A stretch of DNA of 54,749 bases from Lachnospiraceae bacterium (GTDB lineage Bacteria > Bacillota > Clostridia > Lachnospirales > Lachnospiraceae). Where the stretch lies: the NCBI GenBank assembly GCA_028724245.1, contig JAQYDI010000070.1, forward strand, positions 1-54,749. Reading direction: 5' to 3'. Positions 6,457 to 15,204 of the stretch are shown piece by piece. The notes below the pieces were generated by a model that was given only the letters and a program-made list of their open reading frames with translations, was not told the DNA's origin and made no database searches. Every line of letters starts with the position of its first letter. Position 1 is the first letter of the stretch. Both the position numbers and the translations under genes were made by a program.

Positions 6457-9432
6457 TTGCGGGTGATAGATATAAATATTGAAGCATATGATGTGGATTC
6501 GTTGAGAAAGATGGTTAGAATACTGGAATATGAGAACAGATTATTAAAAGAAAAATTGAAGAAAGCGCATATTCCATATGAAGAAAGCAGCCTGTTTGAA
6601 GAAAAAATAGAAAATGCAGAAACATATGACCCGGATCAGGGAGGACGTATTGTGAATCCTTCGTTTATTACAGAAGAGATGGCAATACGTTTCTTTTCTA
6701 TGTTTTGGGGACGGGAAGATGTATATGCCAGACGGGGTAAAAATGGCGGTTATTTTCCACAATGTGATAATCGCTGGAATAACAAGCTTTGTCCGAAGCA
6801 GCGTGGTCAGAAGATGTTTTGTGATGAGTGCGAAAATACCAAATGGACAAGACTGGATGTTAAGAAAATCATTGCTCATTTATTGGGATATAAAAAAGAT
6901 GGTTCAGATGTGATAGGCGTATATCCGCTATTGCCGAATGGCACATGCAGATTCATTGTTTTTGATTTTGATAATCATGAAAAAGGAGCGGAAGCTGCTG
7001 ATTTTGCCAATATTGATAATGAATGGCATAAAGAGGTAGATGCCCTTAGAAAAATATGTGAGCTTAATGGCATTAAACCTCTGGTTGAGCGTTCGAGATC
7101 CGGAAAAGGCGCACATGTCTGGATTTTCTTTAAAAAAGCGATATCAGCGGCAACTGCAAGAAATTTCGGCTTTCTATTATTAGATAAAGGTTCTGCTTCC
7201 ATTAATTTGAAGTCCTTTCATTATTATGACCGGCTGTATCCATCTCAGGATGTGACAAGCAGTATTGGCAATCTGATAGCATTGCCATTGCAGGGACAGG
7301 CTCTGAAAAATGGAAATAGTGCTTTTGTAGATGAAAATTGGAATGCGTATCCGAATCAGTGGGATATCCTTTTAAACAAAACAGAAAAGCTTGGCATAGA
7401 AGATATTGAACAATATATGGAGAAATGGCAAAGAGAATTGGCAGATATCAGAGGAATGTCTGTTGATGCTTTTCAAAATGTCAGACCCAAACCGTGGAAA
7501 AAGAAATGCGGTTTTTTTAAAGCGGATGTTGTGGGAAAACTGCACATGGTTTTGAGTAATGGTGTTTACATTGATACTTTGAATCTCATGCCCAGAATAC
7601 AAAATCAGATCCGAAGTCTGGCTGCTTTTGATAATCCGGAATTTTATAAAAATAAAAGGCTGGGCTACTCAAATTATTATAATTTTAGTGCTGTTTATCT
7701 GGGAAAGGATATAGATGGTTATATCCAGATTCCCAGGGGATTAAGAGAAAAAATTATTGAAGAATGTGGCAAGGCGGGAATTATTGTAGATGTTTCTGAC
7801 CAGAGAGAAACAGGCCACCCGATTAGAGTTTCCTTTAAAGGGGATCTGCGTACGCAGCAGGAACTGGCAGCAGAAAAATTACTGGCGCATTCAGATGGCG
7901 TTCTGAGTGCAGCTACTGCATTTGGTAAGACCGTGGTATGCAGTTATCTTATTGCAGAGCGAAAAGTAAATACATTGATTCTGTTACAAAGTAAAGATTT
8001 ACTGAATCAGTGGGTTGATGAATTGAATAAATTTCTGGAGATAAAAGAAGAACCACCGGTATATGAAACAAAAACCGGGAGAAAGAAAAAAAGAGACAGC
8101 GTTATAGGTATTCTGCATGGCAGCAAAAATACATTAACAGGTATCATAGACGTTGCGATGGTTGGTTCTATGTACAGTAAAGGAAAGTTTAATGAGTTGA
8201 TTAATTCTTACGGAATGGTAATCATGGATGAATGTCATCATGCGGCATCCAACACATCTATGGAATTATTGCGGAAAATCAATGCAAAGTATGTGTATGG
8301 TGTTTCAGCTACACCAAAACGTGGTGACAGTCTTGACAGGATTATCTATATGCTGCTGGGACCGATGAGGCACAGATTTACGGCATTGGAGAGGGCACAG
8401 GAGCAGGGAATAGGACATTATTTTGTCCCGAGATATACAAGAGTAGTTGATAATACAGAAAGCAGGGATGATATCAATAAGGCATATAGTTTGATCAGCA
8501 CCAGCCGGGTACGTAATGAGATGATTGTAAACGATGTAATAAGTTGTGTCGCACGAAAACAAACCCCGGTAATTCTGACGAGATTTAAAGAACATGCGAA
8601 ACTTTTATATGAGACTTTGAAAGACGAAGCGGATCATGCGTTTCTTTTATATGGGGATAATTCCGATAAGGAAAATGCAGACATACGAGTAAGATTAAAG
8701 CAGGTTCCTGAAAACGAATCACTGATTTTAGTTGCAACCGGTCAGAAAATAGGGGAAGGTTTTGATCTCCCAAGACTGGATGTACTGATTCTTGCAGCCC
8801 CTGTGTCTTTTGAAGGGCGTCTTGAGCAGTATGTAGGAAGACTGAATCGGGATTATGAAGGGAAAGAAGCTGTCTATGTGTATGATTATATTGATTCTCA
8901 TGTTCGCTTTTTTGATAAGATGTATGCAAAAAGGTTAAGAACATATAAGAAGACAGGATTCTCAATATGGACGGGAGAACTGCAGTCTAAACAGATGATA
9001 AATGCAATATTTGATTCCGGAAATTACACTGAAAAGTTTGAACAGGATATTGTGGAGGCGGAAAAAATGGTGGTGATTTCCAGCCCGGATATCAGACAGG
9101 ATAAGATTGAGAGATTCTTGTCTCTGATGAAAGGAAGACAGGAAGCAGGTGTGAAAGCTGCTGTTATTACGACAGATCCGGAGGAAGTTGTTTATGGAAG
9201 CCCGGATGTGTGTCATGAACTGATCAGAATGATGCAGCAGGCAGGTATAGATGTAGTGATAAAGCGGGAGGTAGAAGAATGCTTTGCGGTTATTGATGAT
9301 GAATTAGTATGGCACGGAGGAATGAATCTGCTCGGAAAAGTGGATATCTGGGATAATTTAATGCGTATAAAAAATCATCAGACTGCAGCGGAACTTATGG
9401 AAATCGTATTTGGATTTTTAACAGAAAAATAA
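6457..9432 (+). CDS. TOTE-type primase-SF2 helicase-PLD conflict protein
   Basis: This 991-residue protein combines several domains. A short N-terminal coiled coil (15-38) is followed by a Cys cluster (C103, C112, C122, C125) that is probably a zinc site. An archaeo-eukaryotic primase domain carries FDFDN (D170, D172) and a SGKGAH motif (H220). An SF2 helicase carries ATAFGKT (K491), DECHH (591-595), SATP (617-620) and QYVGRLNR (791-798). A C-terminal PLD-like module contains WHGGMN (H953). Databases name such proteins TOTE conflict-system primases; a role in defence against mobile DNA is proposed for them. The primase may make primers or sense nucleic acid, and the PLD module may cut DNA. 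The TTG start at 6457 is chosen by homolog length; GTG 6463 is an alternative, and the ribosome binding site is weak. Confidence 0.87.
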   Translation: MRVIDINIEAYDVDSLRKMVRILEYENRLLKEKLKKAHIPYEESSLFEEKIENAETYDPDQGGRIVNPSFITEEMAIRFFSMFWGREDVYARRGKNGGYFPQCDNRWNNKLCPKQRGQKMFCDECENTKWTRLDVKKIIAHLLGYKKDGSDVIGVYPLLPNGTCRFIVFDFDNHEKGAEAADFANIDNEWHKEVDALRKICELNGIKPLVERSRSGKGAHVWIFFKKAISAATARNFGFLLLDKGSASINLKSFHYYDRLYPSQDVTSSIGNLIALPLQGQALKNGNSAFVDENWNAYPNQWDILLNKTEKLGIEDIEQYMEKWQRELADIRGMSVDAFQNVRPKPWKKKCGFFKADVVGKLHMVLSNGVYIDTLNLMPRIQNQIRSLAAFDNPEFYKNKRLGYSNYYNFSAVYLGKDIDGYIQIPRGLREKIIEECGKAGIIVDVSDQRETGHPIRVSFKGDLRTQQELAAEKLLAHSDGVLSAATAFGKTVVCSYLIAERKVNTLILLQSKDLLNQWVDELNKFLEIKEEPPVYETKTGRKKKRDSVIGILHGSKNTLTGIIDVAMVGSMYSKGKFNELINSYGMVIMDECHHAASNTSMELLRKINAKYVYGVSATPKRGDSLDRIIYMLLGPMRHRFTALERAQEQGIGHYFVPRYTRVVDNTESRDDINKAYSLISTSRVRNEMIVNDVISCVARKQTPVILTRFKEHAKLLYETLKDEADHAFLLYGDNSDKENADIRVRLKQVPENESLILVATGQKIGEGFDLPRLDVLILAAPVSFEGRLEQYVGRLNRDYEGKEAVYVYDYIDSHVRFFDKMYAKRLRTYKKTGFSIWTGELQSKQMINAIFDSGNYTEKFEQDIVEAEKMVVISSPDIRQDKIERFLSLMKGRQEAGVKAAVITTDPEEVVYGSPDVCHELIRMMQQAGIDVVIKREVEECFAVIDDELVWHGGMNLLGKVDIWDNLMRIKNHQTAAELMEIVFGFLTEK

Positions 9433-9821
9433 GGAAATATTTCAATATTGAAGGAGATTATTGAAAACGGGGAAAAATTTCAGCTAATATTGAGATTAAA
9501 AACATCGCGGGATAAACTGGAATTTAAAAATTCAGTGATTATATTTTTAAACATAAATGAAAGAACATGGAATAAATATTTATGTAATAAGGACATTTTT
9601 TCAAAAAAGAATAAAAATGCTATACTTGGCATACAATAAAAAGACTTCTTTGAGGTGGAAAATCCGTGTCGCCACACACCCTATGGGTCAAAAGAGATAA
9701 ATCGACAGCATCCAGATACATAAATCATCTTTTCGCTGGGAGAACTGAACCAGAAAGCATGTGTAAGAATGGAGTCGGAAATGTTGTCAGTTGTGCTGTT
9801 ATTTTTTGTTTGATGTTACCA
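9433..9821. other. gene-poor AT-rich stretch at island edge
   Basis: No convincing gene was found here. A 63-codon frame from TTG 9448 is low-complexity and lacks family resemblance. A short string near 9640-9705 reads through several codons without a start and could be the tail of a lost gene. The stretch separates the AT-rich accessory island on the left from the higher-GC metabolic genes on the right, so the island boundary may lie within it. Confidence 0.4.
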
Positions 9822-9850
9822 TTGCATGAATGAAAAAAGAAGTGTATAAT
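9822..9850 (+). promoter_or_regulatory. strong sigma-A promoter
   Basis: TTGCAT (9822-9827), a 17-bp spacer and a perfect TATAAT (9845-9850). Transcription would start near 9857 and run at once into the long hairpin at 9853-9914. Confidence 0.7.
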
Positions 9851-9852
9851 AA

Positions 9853-9914
9853 CAAAGACAATAAACGTTATCTGCGCTGTGTCCGGCGCGCAGATAACGT
9901 TTTTTGTCTTTTTG
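9853..9914 (+). terminator. long hairpin with T-run directly after promoter
   Basis: CGTTATCTGCGC (9866-9877) pairs perfectly with GCGCAGATAACG (9888-9899). The stem extends outward (AAAGACAA-type with TTGTCTTT) to about 24 pairs, and the 3' side is T-rich. The predicted start site lies within the 5' side, so the expected product is an RNA of about 50 bases that is almost all hairpin. It may be a terminator or attenuator for the activase gene, a small RNA, or a miniature palindromic element. Confidence 0.6.
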
Positions 9915-9950
9915 CCGTGTTGTTCAGAGCCGGCCTCGAAAGCACAGTGG

Positions 9951-10012
9951 ATATGAAGGTAACTGTTCAGAACCAACCTCTCTGCCTGGCTCTGAACAGT
10001 TACATATGAAGG
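9951..10012. repeat. 44-bp palindromic mini-element with 9-bp direct repeats
   Basis: GTAACTGTTCAGA (9959-9971) is perfectly inverted at 9991-10003. The palindrome is bracketed by the direct repeat ATATGAAGG at 9951-9959 and 10004-10012, as expected for a target duplication. The right copy of the direct repeat supplies part of the ribosome binding site of the activase gene. The right arm (CTGGCTCTGAACAGTTAC) recurs exactly at 17616-17633 and 41653-41670. A partial arm (TGTTCAGAGCC) lies just upstream at about 9920. Confidence 0.7.
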
Positions 10013-10027
10013 AGCAGGAATTACAAA

Positions 10028-13000
10028 ATGAATCAGATAAAACAAAGGGAAACGAAAGAATTGAGAGTAGGAATTGATGTGGGTTCAACAACTACAAAAA
10101 TAGTTGTGCTTGGAAATGATGGGAAAGAATTACTATTTTCTGATTATTCCAGACATCATTCGCAGCAGCTTCTGAGTGTGGAACGCGCATTGCAGCTTGT
10201 TGATAAACAATTTCCAAATGAGTATTTTTGTGTGGCAATGACCGGTTCCGGTGCAAAAGGTCTGGCAGAAGAACTGGAAATTCCCTACGTACAGGAAGTG
10301 GTTGCTAATTCGATTGTTTTAAAATCACGGTATAAAGAGATTGGTACAGCGATCGAACTTGGCGGACAGGACGCCAAAATTATATTTTTCCACAGGGATC
10401 AGGAGACAGGGAAACAAAAGGTTTCCGATATGCGCATGAATGGAAGCTGTGCAGGCGGAACAGGTGCGTTTATCGATGAGATTGCGGCGCTTCTCAAGAC
10501 ACCGATCGAAGAATTTGATGCATTGGCTGCAAAAGGGACTATGGTTTATGATATTTCAGGCCGCTGCGGTGTTTATGCGAAAACAGATATTCAGCCGCTT
10601 TTGAATCAGGGAAGTAAAAAAGAAGATCTGGCGCTGTCTGCCTTTCATGCGATTGCAAAGCAGACCATCGGAGGTCTGGCACAGGGACTTGCCATCAATA
10701 AACCGGTTGTATTTGAAGGAGGTCCGTTAACATTTAATCCGACATTGATCCGGGTGTTTGCAGAACGGTTAAATCTGGAGCCGGATGAAATCCTGTGTCC
10801 GGAGCATCCGGAACTTCTGATCGCATGGGGAGCGGCATTGGCTTCTGACAGCCTTTTTACGGAGGCAGATCCTGTGACTGCAAAAGGATTGCTGGCTCTG
10901 ACCAGCAGGGTCCGTGAGAAGCGGGAAAAGGAAGTATGCCTGAAAAAAAAGGAAAACAATCGGTCAAAACCATTTTTTGAAAAAGAAGAAGAACGGGAAG
11001 CATTTTTACTGCGGCATCAAAAAAAGCAGATAAAAGAAGTCCGTTTGGAAAAAGGAGAAACACTGCGGGCATATCTGGGAATCGATTCAGGGAGTACAAC
11101 AACCAAATTTGTTCTGATGGATGAGAACGAAGAACTTCTGGATTCTTTCTATGCGTCAAATCAGGGGAATCCGCTGAGCGTTGCAAAAGAAGCTTTGATC
11201 GCCATGCGGGAGAAATACAAAGCAATGGGTATAAAACTTCAGATTATTGCAGCCGGGACGACCGGATACGGAGAAATGCTCTTTTCCCGGGCCTTTTCAA
11301 CAGAAACACATATGGTAGAAACGGTTGCACATGCGCGTGCAGCCGCAAAATATACTCCTGATGCGACATTTCTTCTGGATATTGGCGGGCAGGATATGAA
11401 AGCGATATGGCTGGAAAATGGGATTATTACAAACATCGTGGTCAATGAGGCATGTTCCTCCGGATGCGGTTCATTTCTGGAGAATTTTGCAGCGTCATTG
11501 AATATTTCCACAGGAGATATTGCAAGGCAGGCGTTTCTTTCCAAAAATCCGGCAGAGCTTGGAAGCCGCTGTACTGTATTTATGACAAGTAATATCGTAA
11601 CAGAACAGCGAAATGGAAAACTGCCGGAAGATATCATGGCAGGACTTTGCCGTTCCATCATTGAAAATGTATTTACCAAAGTGATACGTGTGCCGAATCT
11701 GGATTCCCTGGGAGATAAAATTGTGGTGCAGGGCGGCACATTTGAAAATGATGCGGTACTCTGCGCTTTGGAACAATATGCAGGCCGTCCGGTAATACGT
11801 GCGCCTTATCCTGGAATCATGGGTGCGATCGGAGCTGCACTTCTGGCAAAGGAAGATGCCGAAAGTCGTGGAAATACAGAGGAAGCCGGGCAGCATTTTA
11901 TCGGTCTTGACTCACTGGAATCTCTGACATGGAAACAGGAGGCAAATGTACCATGCCCGTTCTGCACCAATCACTGTCATCGTGCAGTCATTACCTTTTC
12001 CAATGGAAATGCGTGGATTACAAACAATCGCTGTGAAAAGGGAGAAATTCTGGGAGATCCAAAAGATCAGAAAGTGAAGAATCAGGTAAAACAGGCAGGT
12101 CGGAAAAAAAGGCAGATACCGAATATCTATAAATTACGCGAAGAATTATTGTTTGCAGATTATCTTTCGGAAGAAGAGATAAAGGATGATCAGAATATTA
12201 CAATCGGGATTCCACGTGTTCTGATGTTCTGGGAAACCATGCCGTTTTGGACGACATTCTGGAAAAAACTGGGATTTCGTGTAGAGATTTCCGGATCCGG
12301 AAGTCATCAGATGTTTGAAGACGGATTGAGTGCAGTCACATCGGATACGATCTGTCTCCCGGCGAAGCTGGTGCATGGACATATCCGGGATCTGGTACAC
12401 CGGAAGGTGGATCGTATTTTTATGCCGTCCATCGCAGAAACAGCTTCAGAAAATACGGAAGCCACAAGTGAATCAATGTGTGCAGTTGTAAAGGGCTATC
12501 CGCTGGTTATCCGGAATTCGGATCCGCCGGAGAAGCAATGGGGAATTCCATTTGATTCACCGTTATTTTACTGGAATCGAGAGGCAGACAAAAATCGTCA
12601 GCTTACGGAATATATACAGCAGACCTTTTCAATCAGCCCGGTGAAGGTACAGCAGGCAATTGAAGCCGGGAATGGGGCAATGGAGGAATTTCACAGAAAA
12701 CTGAAGGATGCCGGCAAAAAAGTGCTGGAACAGGTGCGAAAAGAAGGAAAATATGCAGTTGTACTGGCGTCAAGGCCATATCAGAATGACGCACTTGTCA
12801 ATCATGGTCTGCCTGAACTGCTGACGGAATTCGGCGTACCGGTTCTGACGGCAGACTCCCTGCCCGGGCTTGAGCATATTGATCTGAGCCACAGCCGTCT
12901 TGATGTAGTGAATAACTATCATGGACGTATGCTGGCATCGGCAGTCATGGCAGCAGAAGATCCGAATCTTGAATATATACAGCTTGTCAGTTTTGGATGC

Positions 13001-14503
13001 GGACATGATGCGTATCTTTCTGATGAGATTCAGCGGCTGATGAAAGAAATATCGGGAAAATCTCCGCTTATTTTGAAGCTGGATGAAAGCGAGATACAGG
13101 GACCTCTGCGGATCCGTGTGCGTTCTTTTATTGAGACGATCAATATAAGAAGACGAAATCCCGAAAAAAATGTGCAGGCAGCAGAACCGAAAGACAGATA
13201 TATGGGATCAGAAAATGACAGGAGACTGCCGGATCCGTATCCTGTTAAATTTCAGGCGGAAGATCGTAAAAAACGCACGGTTTTAGTGCCGAATACCTCT
13301 CATGCATTTTGCCGGATCATGTCTGCGGCGCTTTCTTCGCAGGGAATCCGGGCAGTTCCTTTGGAAATCGGCAGAGAGGAAGCTATCCGGCTGGGGAAAA
13401 AATATGTACATAATGACATTTGTTTTCCGGCACAGATCGTAATAGGGGAGGCATTGGCTGCACTTGAAAGCGGTCAATATGAACCTGCAAAGACCGCAAT
13501 CGGCATGGGAAAATATATTGGAGACTGCCGCCTGACACATTACAGTGCTTTACTTCGCAAAGCACTGGATGATGCCGGATATTCAGAGGTTGCGATTCTG
13601 ACGAATGATGATGTGGATTATCATAACCTGCATCCGGGATTTAAAATGAATCTGTTTTCAGCGGTCCGTCTGGCAGCAGCACTTCCCATGATTGATATAC
13701 TGGAGGAACTGCTGCGTAAAATGCGCCCGTATGAACTGATCGAGGGCAGCGCTGATCGTGCCTTTGAAGAAGCACTTGATTTTGTTGTACAGGGATTGGA
13801 AAAGCATGGGCTGTTTCCTCTCTATGGCGGGTTTAAAAAAGCGATCCTGCGTATGCAGGCTGTTGAATATGACCGGAGCAGAAAAAGACCGCAGGTTTTG
13901 ATCGTAGGCGAGTATTTATTGAATTTCCATCCGGGGGCAAATCATGAGATCGAACGTTATCTGGAGAAAAACGGATTTGAGATCATAGAAGCAAGAATGA
14001 CAGATGTGATTCGAAAGTCTTATTACTGCAGAGATGAGCAGATTAAAACATACCATTTGAAAAAAGCAGTAAGCAGAAAGATATGGTACCATACTGCAAA
14101 TCGGATCTTCGATGTGACACATACGGCAGCAGACAGCATTGCAAAAAAACATCCGCTTTACACACCGGTTTGCCGTCTTTCGGAACTTGCTGAAAAAAGT
14201 GACCCGATCATTCCGCATACATTTGATGCGGGAGAGGGCATATTGATTCCCGGTGAAATCATACACCATGCGGAGAACGGTTGTCGGACATTCGTGATCC
14301 TGCAGCCCTTTGGCTGCCTGCCGAATCATGTGGTAGGAAGAGGAATCGTGAAGAAACTGAGAGAAATCTATCCGGATATACAGGTTCTTCCACTGGATTA
14401 TGATCCTGATGTCAGCTTTGCCAATCTGGAAAACCGGCTTCAGATGCTGATCATGAATGTGAAAGAACAGTATATGTCTGAAGATTGTCGCGAAACTGTA
14501 TAA
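10028..14503 (+). CDS. acyl-CoA dehydratase activase-related protein, duplicated ATPase + DUF2229
   Basis: This 1491-residue protein contains two BadF/BadG/BcrA/BcrD-type ASKHA ATPase domains in tandem. The first begins with GIDVGSTTTK (about residue 15) and the second with GIDSGSTTTK (about 351). Each has a Cys-containing loop (NGSCAGGTGAF and NEACSSGCGSF) equivalent to the [4Fe-4S] ligand site of HgdC-type activators. A DUF2229-like C-terminal half follows, with a Cys-rich start (CPFCTNHCHRAV, about residue 640). Small homologs inject an electron into 2-hydroxyacyl-CoA dehydratases with ATP hydrolysis. The long fused form is common in Clostridia but its substrate is not established. No dehydratase subunits lie nearby, so it stands alone. 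The ATG follows AAGGAGCAGG, part of which comes from the mini-element duplication. Confidence 0.9.
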   Translation: MNQIKQRETKELRVGIDVGSTTTKIVVLGNDGKELLFSDYSRHHSQQLLSVERALQLVDKQFPNEYFCVAMTGSGAKGLAEELEIPYVQEVVANSIVLKSRYKEIGTAIELGGQDAKIIFFHRDQETGKQKVSDMRMNGSCAGGTGAFIDEIAALLKTPIEEFDALAAKGTMVYDISGRCGVYAKTDIQPLLNQGSKKEDLALSAFHAIAKQTIGGLAQGLAINKPVVFEGGPLTFNPTLIRVFAERLNLEPDEILCPEHPELLIAWGAALASDSLFTEADPVTAKGLLALTSRVREKREKEVCLKKKENNRSKPFFEKEEEREAFLLRHQKKQIKEVRLEKGETLRAYLGIDSGSTTTKFVLMDENEELLDSFYASNQGNPLSVAKEALIAMREKYKAMGIKLQIIAAGTTGYGEMLFSRAFSTETHMVETVAHARAAAKYTPDATFLLDIGGQDMKAIWLENGIITNIVVNEACSSGCGSFLENFAASLNISTGDIARQAFLSKNPAELGSRCTVFMTSNIVTEQRNGKLPEDIMAGLCRSIIENVFTKVIRVPNLDSLGDKIVVQGGTFENDAVLCALEQYAGRPVIRAPYPGIMGAIGAALLAKEDAESRGNTEEAGQHFIGLDSLESLTWKQEANVPCPFCTNHCHRAVITFSNGNAWITNNRCEKGEILGDPKDQKVKNQVKQAGRKKRQIPNIYKLREELLFADYLSEEEIKDDQNITIGIPRVLMFWETMPFWTTFWKKLGFRVEISGSGSHQMFEDGLSAVTSDTICLPAKLVHGHIRDLVHRKVDRIFMPSIAETASENTEATSESMCAVVKGYPLVIRNSDPPEKQWGIPFDSPLFYWNREADKNRQLTEYIQQTFSISPVKVQQAIEAGNGAMEEFHRKLKDAGKKVLEQVRKEGKYAVVLASRPYQNDALVNHGLPELLTEFGVPVLTADSLPGLEHIDLSHSRLDVVNNYHGRMLASAVMAAEDPNLEYIQLVSFGCGHDAYLSDEIQRLMKEISGKSPLILKLDESEIQGPLRIRVRSFIETINIRRRNPEKNVQAAEPKDRYMGSENDRRLPDPYPVKFQAEDRKKRTVLVPNTSHAFCRIMSAALSSQGIRAVPLEIGREEAIRLGKKYVHNDICFPAQIVIGEALAALESGQYEPAKTAIGMGKYIGDCRLTHYSALLRKALDDAGYSEVAILTNDDVDYHNLHPGFKMNLFSAVRLAAALPMIDILEELLRKMRPYELIEGSADRAFEEALDFVVQGLEKHGLFPLYGGFKKAILRMQAVEYDRSRKRPQVLIVGEYLLNFHPGANHEIERYLEKNGFEIIEARMTDVIRKSYYCRDEQIKTYHLKKAVSRKIWYHTANRIFDVTHTAADSIAKKHPLYTPVCRLSELAEKSDPIIPHTFDAGEGILIPGEIIHHAENGCRTFVILQPFGCLPNHVVGRGIVKKLREIYPDIQVLPLDYDPDVSFANLENRLQMLIMNVKEQYMSEDCRETV

Positions 14504-14530
14504 ACATTAAAGAACAACAAAGAACAACAG

Positions 14531-14580
14531 AAAAACCGCTGTGTTTCTTTCCCTGCGGGGATGGAAGCTGCAGCGGTTTT
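14531..14580. terminator. terminator after activase gene
   Basis: AAAAACCGCTG (14531-14541) pairs with CAGCGGTTTT (14571-14580). A-run and T-run on opposite sides make it usable in both directions. Confidence 0.65.
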
Positions 14581-14638
14581 GAAATATGGACTGTACGGCG
14601 AATGCTTTCCGGGATAATGCGGTATTTATAAAATGTTA

Positions 14639-14677
14639 TTGACAATTTGCAATCCTGTAATTAAAATATTTACAGGA
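14639..14677 (+). promoter_or_regulatory. promoter with overlapping inverted-repeat operator
   Basis: TTGACA (14639-14644), 17-bp spacer, TAAAAT (14662-14667). An inverted repeat TCCTGTAA (14653-14660) / TTACAGGA (14670-14677) straddles the -10, so a repressor bound here would block it. The core pattern TGTAATTA-N7-TACAGG (14656-14676) recurs before the Rrf2 gene at 15177-15197. Confidence 0.6.
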
Positions 14678-14702
14678 CAAAGTAAGTAATGGGGGTTTCT
14701 TT

Positions 14703-15157
14703 ATGAAAGCAGTTTTTATGGATTTTTATGGAACCGTTGCTCCCTTAACCCGGCAACTCTTTTGGAACGGATGGAGGAACACTGGTGTTCTGCTTCCATA
14801 TATGAAGATGCAGAAGAATTTCTCAACATCTGTCCGGTTCCGGTATATTTTGTTACAAATAGCGATGACAGATATATTTTAGAAGAATTAAAAAGGTATT
14901 CTTTAAATCCTGCAGGGATAATCACGAGTGAAGAGGCAAAGTACTCCAAACCGAGAAACGAAATTTTTTTATATGCTCTCCAAAAGACAGGTCTCCAATC
15001 ATGGGAAGTGCTGCACATTGGTGACTCGTTAGAAAGTGATGTAAAGTGTCCGGCTTCTGTCGGGATCAGGAGCATCTGGCTGAACAGAGACGGTAAGACT
15101 GTTCCGGAAGGTGTAGAGAGTGTGAAAAACCTTCTGGATATAAAAAAGTATTTATAA
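14703..15157 (+). pseudogene. HAD family hydrolase, frameshifted and truncated
   Basis: ATG 14703 opens with a HAD motif I of the DxYGT type (MKAVFMDFYGTVA). After about 14 codons the frame is lost. The continuation lies in another frame (NPATLLERMEEHW onward) with motif II (VTNSD), the motif III lysine (SKPRNEIF) and motif IV (HIGDSLESDV), ending at 15157. The restored product would be about 150 residues, against about 220 for a complete enzyme, so most of the cap domain is also missing. It keeps a good promoter and a ribosome binding site. This looks like genuine loss of function rather than one sequencing error. Confidence 0.75.
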
Positions 15158-15176
15158 GGAATATAATTCAAGCGTA

Positions 15177-15197
15177 TGTAATTATACTGACTACAGG
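15177..15197 (+). promoter_or_regulatory. candidate Rrf2 operator
   Basis: TGTAATTA-N7-TACAGG ends 7 bp before the Rrf2 start codon and matches the operator-like site at 14656-14676 at 16 of 21 positions. A TATACT (15183-15188) lies within it. Placement suggests Rrf2 autoregulation and former control of the HAD gene. Confidence 0.4.
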
Positions 15198-15204
15198 TGA
15201 TGCT

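Noticed and set aside
9448..9639. 63-codon frame after the TOTE gene
   Set aside because: Low-complexity AT-rich sequence, TTG start, no recognisable domain.
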